Assembly: GCA_052174495.1 (NCBI GenBank)
Contig: JBQMRR010000048.1
Span: forward strand, 1 to 52,020
DNA: 52,020 nt
Source: Arsenophonus sp052174495
GTDB lineage: Bacteria; Pseudomonadota; Gammaproteobacteria; Enterobacterales; Enterobacteriaceae
Direction of reading: 5' to 3'
The notes beneath the pieces were generated by a model. It was not told where the DNA came from. It saw nothing but the letters and a program-made list of their open reading frames with translations, and made no database searches. Position 1 is the stretch's first letter. Every line of letters begins with the position of its first letter. The position numbers were made by a program, and so were the translations under genes. Below are positions 1 through 11,578 of this stretch, piece after piece.

Positions 1-3000
1 AAATCCTCCATTTTTAAAAAATTAAAATCACTTAATCTAAATTTATAGAACTTTCTAGTTGCCTACTAAAAACTAATCTTAAATTTCTGGCTACAGTATA
101 TCAAAGAAAATCAATATAATCCGATTAAATTCCAGGAATGACGGTCATTCCGGCTATTAAACTGCTATAGAAGTGCAGGAATAACAGACATCAACAAAAA
201 AATTATTAACTAGTATCACCAAATGGCTAACAAGAACTTTTTTAAGTTGCAACAATCTGCATGAATTCAGTAACCCAGACCCCTTCAATCTATCATAAAT
301 AACTTTCCCGAGAAAGACTATAGATAACTCAGATGGTTGATTGAGCGAGGGATTATGTATTTAACTGCAATACAGAAATTATAATCATGTATTAAAACTA
401 GTAGACCTGAATACACTACCTAAACCAGTAAAACATATGCTTTATGAAAAAGTAAAAAGCTATCTATGAGAAACATGGCATGTTCAAACAAGCGCTACCG
501 TAAGATATTCCCTATAGTATAGGGATTAAACAAGAAACTAATGCCACCTTCAGTTAACCAAAAGATTAACCTAGTTGGGACAACTTGAAAAATAACAGGA
601 AAATACCGTAAGCCTCGCAAAATTAAAATACTCATGGATATTTGAATCTGTTGAAACGCTTTACAAAATATTATTCCTGGATAACCAGGAAGCAATTAAT
701 CCTGATGCACCGTTGCTTAAAATTTTAACATTGACCTATGGAATCAAATTGTTCTTAATTCCTGAATTATAACGGCAGTTTACTGATATGCAAAAAGCTC
801 AATGTGTAAGCAAGACTTATCTAGTACTGACGATTACGAGATACGTTATCAAGAAGCATTAAATTTTTAGCATTATTTATAATGGCTCCATAGATTACAC
901 GAAGATTCAAGTCAACATATAGCAAAAACGCTGAATGCTCTAAGTTAAAAATTATCAAATGTTATATGCAACACCTAACTTTCCTATTATCAATGAAGTA
1001 GTGATCAGTCTGGAGACGCGGGCAAAAAGATAATTTTTTAAGTTTATCAACATGCGCTACGAGCACATGAACCACGAGAGGGAAAGGAAGCCAAGATTAT
1101 ACTATGTATTCATATGATGTAGAGTACTGGTCAGGCATGTCGTATGGATTCAGCCATAAACAGAAATCAATTTTAAGATTGATAAAATGCCTATAACAGT
1201 ATTTTTATCCAATACAACGCCTCCATAAAAAACTATTCTCTTCACTATCAAAAAGATTAGAATAGTATTCTATAGATGGATTTATTAATTTTATCTAGTA
1301 CTAAAAATATATTTACAAAAAAGACTAGTTTCAATACGAGGCTATTAGCACGCGACAATTCAATAGGTATTCTGAACCCCATATAGTGGGAAGGATTTCA
1401 TTTTGAGAAAATACTAAATATTAATAAAATTGGTGGGATTTTTTCTGTAAAATTCAAAAAGTCGAAATAACTCGCTTTATACCTCCGGTATATGATTAAT
1501 AAAGTTTACGATCTGCGTTATAGAAAAATATCATATTGATTTAAAACGCTTCGCTAATCAGCAAAACATTAAGATATTTAAAAGATAGGTGGAAATATCT
1601 ATTAAAATATTTAAAACACTAGATGTAAATTTAATTTTAAATTAAATATCGTTGTCGATAAAAGTAACGCGGTATGCGAAAAGTTTTTAACTGAACAGCA
1701 AAAACGCGCTTAACTACGCATTGAATAGTTAGGTTACCATCTTTTGCTATCTCTCTATACAATAAGCACAAGATCTTATGTATTGAGCGAAGAAAAAAGC
1801 TGAACACAGAGTAGCAAATAGCAGTTGATTATTATGATATTACTTTCATTAATACGTCTACAGCATAGTTTTGAATTATTAAAAACATTTAAATGAAGCG
1901 TGTTTCTTTCTGAGAAACAACTATTATTTTCTTCGCTGAAATAAGAAAAAGAAAGACTAATAATAGCAAAACGTGCTATTCATATTGTGATTATAGCGAA
2001 TACTTAAATGTATGCTGATAAGTATCTTTAAAAACGTAACTATTAAAAATACCATAAAGCACTAGTAAATATATCAATATTTTATCTGCTTTTATTTCTT
2101 ATCCTTTTTCTCTCTATATTTTTACTTAGTGTGATTCATTCTGTTAATATAAATACATGTAAGTTGAAAGGCATATATGTGAATAAATAATTTTATTTCT
2201 TCAAAAATTTTGAATAATTATTTTCCAGTAATTTTACTATAAAATATGATTATTAAATTACCTTTCGTATCATGCTTTAGTACCTATTGACGAGATAATT
2301 TATCATGATTTTATCTAAGTGATAAAATATAAAAACAACAATTGCAAATTGTTAACAAAATTTGCCAGAAATTTATCTGTTAAAAAATAAAGGTGAAGTT
2401 TCGGTATTGATATAGCTATATTTATATAACAATATAAAAGGTGACGTAGAGAATTATTCTAAAAAAATCTTCGCTCATTTAATTTAAAAGGATATTTGAA
2501 AAAATAATAGTCAAATTCGCGTGATAATTGTTAAGAAAATTGATAAGAATCATACCATAAAAATGGTAAAGTATATACTCATAATTAATGAGTATGATTA
2601 AATCATTGCTATCTAAAAATCATCAATAAACTAATAAGGTCAATCTCATTTAAAATCTAAGGTAACAAAGGATGTTTTAAACTAACCAACATTAGTTAAC
2701 GAAAATTATTGCCATTTATCAAAATAGTGTTAAACAATTCTATTATTCTTATAGTTATTGATCGCCATACTACCATATTAAATCCTGTATATTGGACAGA
2801 CAATGAAAAACAATTAAGCAATATTTTTGCCGTAGCTAAATGATTACCTTATTAAATTTTAATAAATATTTTAAAACTAAACGGTAGTCTCATCTATTTT
2901 AGAACGCAATATTAGTCGTTGATGCAGAATTATGCTAAGAAATTGCATAAGAGTATAATTATATCATTTAGGCTAAACCGTTTAGCTCATGCCGACGATA

Positions 3001-6000
3001 GAAAAAGATACCCTCTATTTATTTTTCCCACTATTGACAAATATTGTTCATAGTACACTACAGGGGGAAAGAAAGTATAATAACTTAATGGTATTGAAAA
3101 TGTACTGAGTTAAAAGACGTAGTCTTAGATCTACTGATTAAATATTCATGACTGCAAAAAATTAACTCAATGTCACGGGCAAAAAAATCAACATTATATG
3201 GAAAGCCATATGTACCGACATTAGTTCTTGCATTCTAAGTGGCAACTACTACTGAACAAAACACAGTATGAACGTTTGCAACAATACTTTTGTAAAAACA
3301 GTAGAGAAAATTAACGTTGTCTCTCTCAAAAAATCAAAATTAACTGAATTTGACGCACGAGGAACTTTAAGGTGATTACTGTGAACTGACAATAACTATG
3401 GCAAGCTTAAGCGATAATACCTGAAAACTTACATTGATCTTTTTTATTATCAAATACGTATCCGTATACTGATGTGTGTAACTTTCCAGTAGTACTTTAT
3501 GTTTATCTCGGTAAATATTCTTGTAAAACTAGTATCCTTGCTTGAATATATTATTAATGTCAATAATATATTATTGCAAATTTCTTTATAGATTATCTAG
3601 TTTGGTAATAAAATAGCAAATAAAATTTGATCGACAAGCTATCGTAATTAAATTAGAAAAAGATAAGTTTTTAGGCTAATTAAAAATAAGAAATCTTATT
3701 CCTTAAATCAATAATAAATATATGATTTTTTATGAAACTATAAACTTTTTTACAGAAGAAATATATCCCCCCTATTATTTAACTATTCGAAAATAAATAA
3801 AAGCTATCTATAATAGCATGAATATCCATAATGAATATTGCTTATATTGACAGTGCAATAATATTTTTATGCAATTTGCTATGGTTTAGTGAAATAAGCA
3901 ATTATTACTGGTATTATCTATTCAGATTTTACCGTTAAGCTCAATTGGGATTATAAACATAAAGAATACTATTTTAAGACGAAACGTAAAAATAATAATA
4001 ATCAAAAAGAACGTAATAATGAATAAGAATTAAAACTTAACTTACATTTTTTAAATAAAAACCTAGGAAATCATCAAAGGTCTGAGCAGTATCTTATTAG
4101 GAATAATGTAACATATTACAATATCGTGGTGAATGCGTTATTACGAAAAGTAGGGATTTTCTACTCTCAGAGTTAAAATAACGGTCAATATGAAACCTTC
4201 AGGCTCGACATGCTAACAATGTTGACTTTAAACTACTAACTAGCTTAGTTATAATGTTTCCTAAACTCCATAAACGATTAATAACAGTTACGACAGGGAA
4301 AGTTATTGAGGTTTTTGCCGATCTTGGTGAAGTAATACGAAAGGAAAACTCTATAAAGTCGTATTTAATGGTGTGGTGGCAATAGCGTCCTCATACTGTG
4401 TGTCATAGCTATATCAACAAGGACGTTACGATAGGGGAAATTTATAACGAAGAAGAATGCAATACGTTGATGACTCAAATTTACAAATATCACGCTATGC
4501 AGTTGAAGGTTATATCACTATTTCATTTAGCAATTTGCTAAAATCCGTCTTAATTTAGTTTACTTAGAACATCGGCAGTGTAGCATTTGCCAATTTAACG
4601 CTACTTAAAAATTGAACGCTAGAAATATTCAAGAGATTAATGAGAAGAACAGGTACAAATGGAAATACGATAAAGGAAAGATATTATTAAACAGGATAAT
4701 TAACTGCAAAAAATTAGAACTGGAATTTTGTTTTAATTTAGGTTAATTAATCAATCCAAGTCAATAATCCTTACTTATCCGTCTAAGGAGATATTTATCT
4801 TACCACTCTACACAAAGAATCATATCGAATCTAAACTATTTAAAATCAGCTTTTAAAGAAGTTAGTTAGCACTTGTAAATTTTAAATGAACTAACTTTTG
4901 TGCTAGAAAAGTTCACTTCAAATGAAGTGTAATACAATATTCAAATGCTGTAGTACTATCTGTATCCAAAAAGGATCCAATATGAGCAGTCCTTAAAAGC
5001 AGACGATACACTTTAGTATGTTAAAACTCAAAAAACTCTACGTAGCATAAAATTTATTAATTTAATCTCTAAACTAGAAGAAAAAGAAATTTTTCTCATA
5101 GTTTTATGGATTCAATTAACACCTCCTCCCCAGCGGGTTATTTTTTCTTTCATGTGATGAAGTGCATTAGCGAAAATAGAACAGGAACTGATTTGTTAAG
5201 TATATTCAAACAGATTTAGCTCTAAGCAAGAAATAGAGGTCAGTGTAGTGATCGGGCCTCGTAGGCCTCCTCCTCACAGCAGCGGTAGATTTTGTTCATT
5301 ATCTACTACGCAGGAAGAGCAGGTTAAAGTTACTTAACTCTAGTCATAGTAGAAAAGAGCTGATATTATCATATGAAATACCATTAGCCAGTATTTACAA
5401 ATATTGTCTAATTAATAAAACGCTTAATTAGATTAAAGTGGATCTGATAAAAAATAATACTATATTTTTTCTATTCTGAGAGTAGAATAGTTTTTTATTT
5501 ATCAATATTTTGATTTTAAATATTGTGTATTATATCATTTTATTCTATCTATAAAAAGAAGAATAACTATATAAGTGAGAGACAATTAAAATTGTGAAGG
5601 AATATGTAATGTCATTTTCTATGTATTGTTAGCATTTCTGCTTCATGTTTATCCATTGTCATCAAAAGAATAAGAATAATTAATTAAATCAATCTCTGTA
5701 AGAATAAGAAAAAATAGGACAAATCCTAATTATTAGTTTTAGTCACTTTGAGTTAGAATTCGACAGTTAAATTAGACTTGCTATTTAAAATAAAAAGATC
5801 GAAGGATTCATTATGAATGACCATTATTTCAATAATAAATTTTAGCAAAGAAATATCAAAGATCTTGCTCAAATTATAAAGATTAAATAATAGCATTACA
5901 AATGTGGCTAAAACTTTAGTAAAACCTCCGACATAAATGCAAAATTTACTTCAGTTATTATTTTATACTGGCTAAGAATTTTTATGCATGAAAAGCATAG

Positions 6001-7310
6001 TTTTTTTAAAAATTCCTGAAATGAGAAAAAAATCTTCAACTATTTTATCTCGCACTTTATAAAATAAAGAATAGCTTATCTTTAATAAATATTTTTCTAA
6101 ACATGAAAATACAGTAACTCTATAGACATTTAGCTTTTATTTATATACTTAATATTTATTGGCAAGAATTATAGAACCGCATCAATACCTACATTCTCAG
6201 AAGAATGTAAACAGTTAACTATAACTAAACATATTTTTAATCGTAATTTAGATCCTAGCAGCAAGCTAGGCAGATTATTTAAGGCTAAGTAGTGGTAGCC
6301 TAATGCAAGGAAATTACGAAATAAGATAAGCTTTTATGGCATTAGTACTAATTGTATATAAATTTAGGATCTCTCTCAGATATTTATAGCTTAAATAAAA
6401 CATTAATCTTATATTTGGAAAATATTGCTACTGCAAATTGAATTTTTCATTCTCACATAAAATTAAATGTGCCTTAAATTATGGAAAATTAAAGTGCTTA
6501 TCAAGCTATAATCCACCTAAATAACAAACTCTTACATGTATACGTATAAAAAATTCTAATCTAACTCATATAAAATAATTATATATAAATAAATCATAAT
6601 TTAGTTTTTTTTGATAGAAATAGATATATTCAATTAAGTTAAAGATTTAAAATATAAAGCTAGACAGTTTTATTTGCAGAGCTTTCTTACTTTCAAATAG
6701 AAAAAGCACGAAAAGAAGTTTCTAGAAAGGGTTTCGTCGTTAATTTTAAATTTATTAACTTATATAATGAATTTTATTTCATATTTTTAATAAAGATTTC
6801 TGAACGGAGCAAAATGACTATAATAAATATCATGGTATTTATCGCTAATTTTGACTTTAAATTCTGCTAGGAACATCATACACAAGATAATTGAATATTC
6901 GGGGAACTACCACTAAAAATTAGGTTAATGATGAAGTTAAGTTAAATACATTCTCATGAAGATACTAATTCTCTTTCATTACGTCACCATAAACCCATTC
7001 CTACAATTCATAGTCTCACAGCGCCTACTTATCATCATGATAAATAAAGTACAGTTCTTTAATTTAAAAGAAAGGTTTATGAAAGTGACAACCATTATAT
7101 CTAACTTAGGGGAATTCGTCAGCTAATCGAGAAAACCATCTGACCTTCTAACGGATCTGGAAGAAAAATTTTCTGTACAGCAGAAAAAGCTTAAATAGAA
7201 TATTTCTGGATGGTTTAATAGTCTATAAAAACCGGATAAATAAACAGTATCTACTAGAACATCTTATTTATAATAGCATCTATAAAATCTCTATAATATC
7301 TTAATTTTAT
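1..7310. other. 7.3 kb of eroded DNA without a recognisable gene
   Basis: All six frames are closed by frequent stops and no conserved enterobacterial protein could be read across this stretch. Composition is very AT-rich, with a few GC-richer islands such as 5250-5275. Short hairpins occur (for example around 5472-5491) without the layout of a terminator. One patch, 4254-4553, keeps an almost open frame and is listed separately. The stretch lies on the 3' side of the tRNA-Arg gene, a common integration side for prophages and islands, but no integrase or duplicated tRNA end was found. It is best read as ancient pseudogene residue. Confidence 0.6.
4254..4553 (+). pseudogene. Unidentified coding remnant with one in-frame stop
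   Basis: From an ATG at 4254 a frame runs for about 100 codons to 4553 with a single internal TAG, which is unusual in this stop-rich region. The translation begins MFPKLHKRLITV and later has a soluble-looking acidic segment (GEIYNEEECNTLMTQIY). About 10 bases further on, in another frame, a segment with a possible metal-binding pair (HRQCSICQ) continues to roughly 4740, so the original gene was probably longer and has frameshifted. I do not recognise the family. It could be a phage, plasmid or island gene given its position beside the tRNA, but this is inference. Confidence 0.3.
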
Positions 7311-7387
7311 TGACACGCCCTACAGGACTCGAACCTGTAACCGACGGCTTAGAAGACCGTTGCTCTATCCAGTTGAGCTAAGGGCGC
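7311..7387 (-). tRNA. argU: tRNA-Arg (anticodon UCU), argU-like
   Basis: The minus strand folds as a complete cloverleaf. It has a 7-bp acceptor stem starting GCGCCCU, a D arm with TAGCTCAACTGGATAGAGC, an anticodon loop CTTCTAA (anticodon TCT, Arg AGA/AGG), and a T arm with the GGTTCGAGTCC signature. It is nearly superimposable on Escherichia coli argU, which also lies in the folD neighbourhood. Two oddities stand out. Pair 1-72 is G-U rather than G-C, and the encoded 3' end after the discriminator G reads TCA instead of CCA. A CCA-adding enzyme would therefore have to repair the end if the tRNA functions. AGA is frequent in AT-rich genomes, so the gene is likely needed. Confidence 0.93.
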
Positions 7388-7567
7388 TTAAAAAGATACT
7401 GATTTAGGGAAAATAGTATCCTTGGATTATACGATTACTAAGCACTGAGTCAACGTCTTTTCAGTGAAATTATCTATTGGCTCATTTTTTAGCTATTAAT
7501 AAAACTGACAGCATCATTTTTTTCTGACAAAATGACACTATTACAATGTTTTTATGGATTAAAATAA

Positions 7568-8440
7568 ATGTCAGCAAAAATTATCAATGGAAAAATGATT
7601 TCCCAAACAATCGAACAGGAAATTGCCGAAAAAGTTAAATTAAGACTTTCACTAGGGAAGCGAGCTCCCGGACTTGCTGTCATTTTAGTCGGTAACGATC
7701 CGGCTTCCCGGATCTATGTAAATAGTAAACGTCGCACTTGTAAAGTAGTTGGTTTTCTTTCTCGCTCATATGATTTATCGGAAAAAACCACTGAGTTTGA
7801 ACTTTTACAATTAATTAACCAACTTAATAATGACAAAGCAATTGATGGTATGCTGGTTCAATTACCACTGCCAAAAACTATCGACTATATCAAGATATTA
7901 GAACATATACATCCAGATAAAGATGTTGATGGTTTTCATCCTTATAATATAGGTCGTCTTTGCCAACGCACCCCAAGACTACGCCCTTGCACATCTCGCG
8001 GTATTATTACCTTACTTGAGCGCTACCAGATTAATTTACTTGGTTTAAATGCAGTTATCGTTGGTGCTTCAAATATTGTAGGTCGTCCTATGAGTCTGGA
8101 ATTATTACTCGCCGGTTGCACAACTACCATCACCCACCGCTTTACTACTAATTTACGTCATCATGTAGAACAAGCTGATTTACTAATTGTAGCTATTGGT
8201 AAACCAAATTTTATTCCCGGTGAATGGATAAAACCTGGCGCCATTGTTATAGATGTAGGAATTAATCTGCTTGAAAATGGCAAAATTGCTGGCGATATCT
8301 GCTATCAAGAAGCAGAACAACGCGCTAGTTGGATTACTCATGTGCTTGGTGGCGTCGGCCCAATGACAGTAGCAACACTCATGCAAAATACTTTAGAAGC
8401 TTGTGAGGCATATCATGATATTAAAATACCAACCAAATAA
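7568..8440 (+). CDS. folD: Bifunctional methylene-THF dehydrogenase / methenyl-THF cyclohydrolase FolD
   Basis: FolD interconverts 5,10-methylene-, 5,10-methenyl- and 10-formyl-tetrahydrofolate in the cytosol with NADP, supplying one-carbon units for purines and formyl-Met-tRNA. The 290-residue product is full length (E. coli 288) and colinear throughout. The catalytic Tyr-Lys of the N-terminal lobe is kept in YVNSKRR, as are LVQLPLP, the DKDVDGFHP motif and the Rossmann segment GASNIVGRP. The C-terminal signature normally written PGGVGPMT reads LGGVGPMT here (around residues 261-268), and the preceding Pro is His. No Shine-Dalgarno is obvious before the ATG. It stands alone, 180 bp from the divergent tRNA-Arg. 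Its retention beside purE and purK pseudogenes suggests a role outside de novo purine synthesis. Confidence 0.96.
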   Translation: MSAKIINGKMISQTIEQEIAEKVKLRLSLGKRAPGLAVILVGNDPASRIYVNSKRRTCKVVGFLSRSYDLSEKTTEFELLQLINQLNNDKAIDGMLVQLPLPKTIDYIKILEHIHPDKDVDGFHPYNIGRLCQRTPRLRPCTSRGIITLLERYQINLLGLNAVIVGASNIVGRPMSLELLLAGCTTTITHRFTTNLRHHVEQADLLIVAIGKPNFIPGEWIKPGAIVIDVGINLLENGKIAGDICYQEAEQRASWITHVLGGVGPMTVATLMQNTLEACEAYHDIKIPTK

Positions 8441-11400
8441 AAAATAATCTTATATGAAGAAAAGTCTATATTAAATTATATGATTTATTAAAATCGCAAA
8501 ATTGGGGGAGGGGTAGTAAAACAGCAGATGAAGCGCTTAGTAAAGTGATGTAAAAGCTAATAACTAAATCAAAATCTATAAATGCTGTAAAATTAGCAAA
8601 ATAACATTATCACTTATAACTAATAATTGAGTAATAGCTAAAGAGTAATCATCAATTATAAAAATATCTTATATTATCTCTTCTTCTAGTCTGTAATGTT
8701 GGTTACAGGTATTTTTTTTGCTTAATTTCACTTATTTTAAAGGATACCTTCCTACTTTTAAAATAAAATAGTCAATATTCATAATATAATTCTTATAAGG
8801 TAAGAATAGTAAAAGTTTTCTTCTGTTTCTAAAGAAAACTATTCTACTAACCTTTTAATGTTTAAAGGTACAATAACATCTTACTGTTTAAAAATTGATA
8901 AGAAGATTTCTTCGTTTTATTTGTTAGTAACCTCTCGATCTATTATAATTGATATTTTTATAAACTTAATAAACAACATATCATATGTACCCCCTAAACT
9001 TAGAATTAAATCTTTAATATATAGGTAATGATCTGTTTAATTATAAATCTCTATATTTTACTCAGTACTAATACTATTAAAAGCAATGTCCATTAAAATG
9101 AGTCATGTAGACTCTACATAACCTTGGCATAATAGTAAAAGCCATCTATTTTTGTTATTTTTATTGATTATTTGATATTTCAATATATTTATCACTACCT
9201 ATATCGCTATTTTATTTTCTTTATTAAACAATAAAAAATTGTTTTATCCTTTTCTATTGTTTTGTTGATAACAGATTTTAACGTTAAAATTTGTTTTTAT
9301 TATTAGATTGAAGATTTTTTATAAAGGTAAGGAGATTTAACTTAAATCATGAATATAACTAAGATAGGGTTATTATTAATTGTTAGAGACAAGCTGATAT
9401 ATTAATATTTATTTTCTATGATTTAACAAAACTCAATACAAGATTAATATTAACTTCCATAGTTATTAATAAAAAGTTCTTCATCTGGGAAATATCTTCT
9501 CGTTATAAGATTTTTAAAGGCAATATTATATCAATGAATAATTAGTTCATTATTTTACTCTAACAGCAGTCAAGCAAACCGACTAATTTAAAATAAAATG
9601 AAAATTATCATTTAAGCACGCTAAAATAATAAGAGTTGCTAACCAGGGTAGCAAGTAATAAATGATGATATATAACTATCGGAACGTAAATAAGCCGATA
9701 CTATTATTTTATCCTAAACAATAACGGTGAATATTGATTTTTATTATCCCTGCGTTATACTTGGTTCCCAATATCCCTAAAGTTATCGGTAAAGTGCAAA
9801 CTGGGAATGATACTCTAAAACTAAGCGGCCGAATAAAGTTATTTTACTTTTTCTGCTGAAAGGATTGTTTTTAGATAAAAACAATGAAATTAAAATTTTC
9901 ACGACTCTTTTCTTTCCATTAATAGCAATAACAGCAATTATTATATGACCTTTGAATATGATCTCTCTGGTAAGAGAGATCATCATATTATTTCTAGCGC
10001 TAAGATTAACTACCGTATTTTACGTATGCATACGGCGTTAATATTAAACTAATTGCATTGGTTTATAGCTCTAGACAAACAGAATAATGGCCATACTTTT
10101 ATGCTTAAAATTGGTAAATCTTATTTTTTACCCTGAGCTGTCAATAAATATTTAGTTCAAGATTATTATATATACCCTCAGCACGTAGCCATATTCATAA
10201 CTATATGCTCTAATAAGATCTAGTTAAGACAAAATATTATGATGATAATGTTTTGCCTCAGGAAATTACGAAATCTAAATCAGTGCTACTCTTCAGTACA
10301 ATAAAGATCTTGCGTTTTTAGCTAAAAACTTAGTACATCTAAAAGCTTATCGTTCTAAAGAAGAAAAACGAGATAATATTGATGATCACAGCTATATTCC
10401 GCCTCATTTACTGAAGATGGAATATCGCCAACTTAGAAAGAAGATGTAGTCATTTTCCTGAAAAAACGTTTTCTTCCTTTCCTCAATCTAATTAAATGCT
10501 ACGCGAATTCTTAAACTCGTTGCATCTATATCTGGACTTGATCACTGCTTTTCTAGTCAAGAAAAGAAGAGTTTATATAAAATGAAACAGGGATACCACA
10601 GGAACCAGAACCATAAAATATTTTAAAGCTATGAATCTCATCATTTCCACTTAGTGGAAATGATATTCTGCAAAAATGCAAACAAAACATAGATTACGCA
10701 ATTTAATAGGTTTTTCTTCCTCTTTACAAGGCGAAGATTGCGATCAATATTAGATGCTTCTTACCTGATCTTAACTGAATATATCCAATGCATATCCATT
10801 TTTAGTACTTATAGATAATGATAAAGAACTTATAGATCATCTTTTTAGTCTGTAAAATATTTAGTTATCAAAAATGGGAATTTAATTATTGTGTGTACAG
10901 AATTTAATATAGAATACAAACTTAGTGCACTGCTGCATTCTTAAACGAATGGTATATGGGCCTAATGATTTGATATGCACATGGAACATTTACTACAAAG
11001 CTATTTTTAAAATTCTGATCAAAAACTTTTGATCACTCTGTTTGGTATATTTAACTGTATAATCATGAATTACCCAATTAGTATTAGTAGTAAAACCCAA
11101 CTGGAGTCTATGAAAGACTAATTAAAGTTAAATATAAATTATTAAAAAACATAGTATATTTTGAGATAGTAACCATCAAGATTAAGCAATCTTACTCATA
11201 TAATAATTTAGGTCAAAAATGAAATATGGTTAAAGATACAAAAATATATAGCAAAAGCGTCCGCCTATAAATTATTCATGGTACAACCGGCTCCCTATTA
11301 ATTGCAGGGTAATTAAATTGATTTGCTATACTGATGAATAACTTCTATAAAGAAACATTTGATTTAACTACTACTATTTTGCTATTAACGATAAACTAAA

Positions 11401-11578
11401 CTAATGTTATTTTGGCCGATCAAAATGCATTATTTTAAATAATGAAATATATTTAACTAACGTCACTACTAAAATGAAATTTTTCAATTAATAAGCAAAT
11501 ATTCCTTACTACACAATATGCTAAATCTTATCTAAATGCAATCAATATAACAATATATAGACTAAATTTGATACCGTT
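8441..11578. other. 3.1 kb eroded intergenic region between folD and cysS
   Basis: No intact gene is visible between the convergent folD and cysS; in E. coli this interval holds small genes (ybcJ, ybcI), of which I find no trace. Two perfect hairpins occur: 9958-9983 (10-bp stem, 6-nt loop) and 10640-10664 (11-bp stem, 3-nt loop), neither followed by a T-tract. A short open remnant at 10285-10449 is listed separately. The rest is stop-rich, AT-rich DNA. Confidence 0.55.
10285..10449 (+). pseudogene. Short unidentified C-terminal coding remnant
   Basis: About 54 codons are open up to a TAG at 10447-10449. The charged translation includes KAYRSKEEKRDNIDDHSYIP and ends in KMEYRQLRKKM. The pattern (a basic helix, then D-N-I-D-x-H, then a final basic helix) faintly recalls the C-terminus of nucleotidyltransferase-like DUF294 proteins, but this is only an impression and no upstream part could be traced. 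The flanking sequence is eroded in all frames. Confidence 0.25.

Noticed and set aside
495..695. 66-codon minus-strand frame in the left desert
   Set aside because: No family resemblance, no Shine-Dalgarno, AT-biased hydrophobic composition; consistent with chance.
9958..9983. Perfect 10-bp hairpin as a terminator
   Set aside because: No T-tract on either side and no gene ends nearby.
9783..9986. 67-codon minus-strand frame between folD and cysS
   Set aside because: No recognisable motif and it overlaps a perfect hairpin; considered as a ybcI remnant but nothing aligned.
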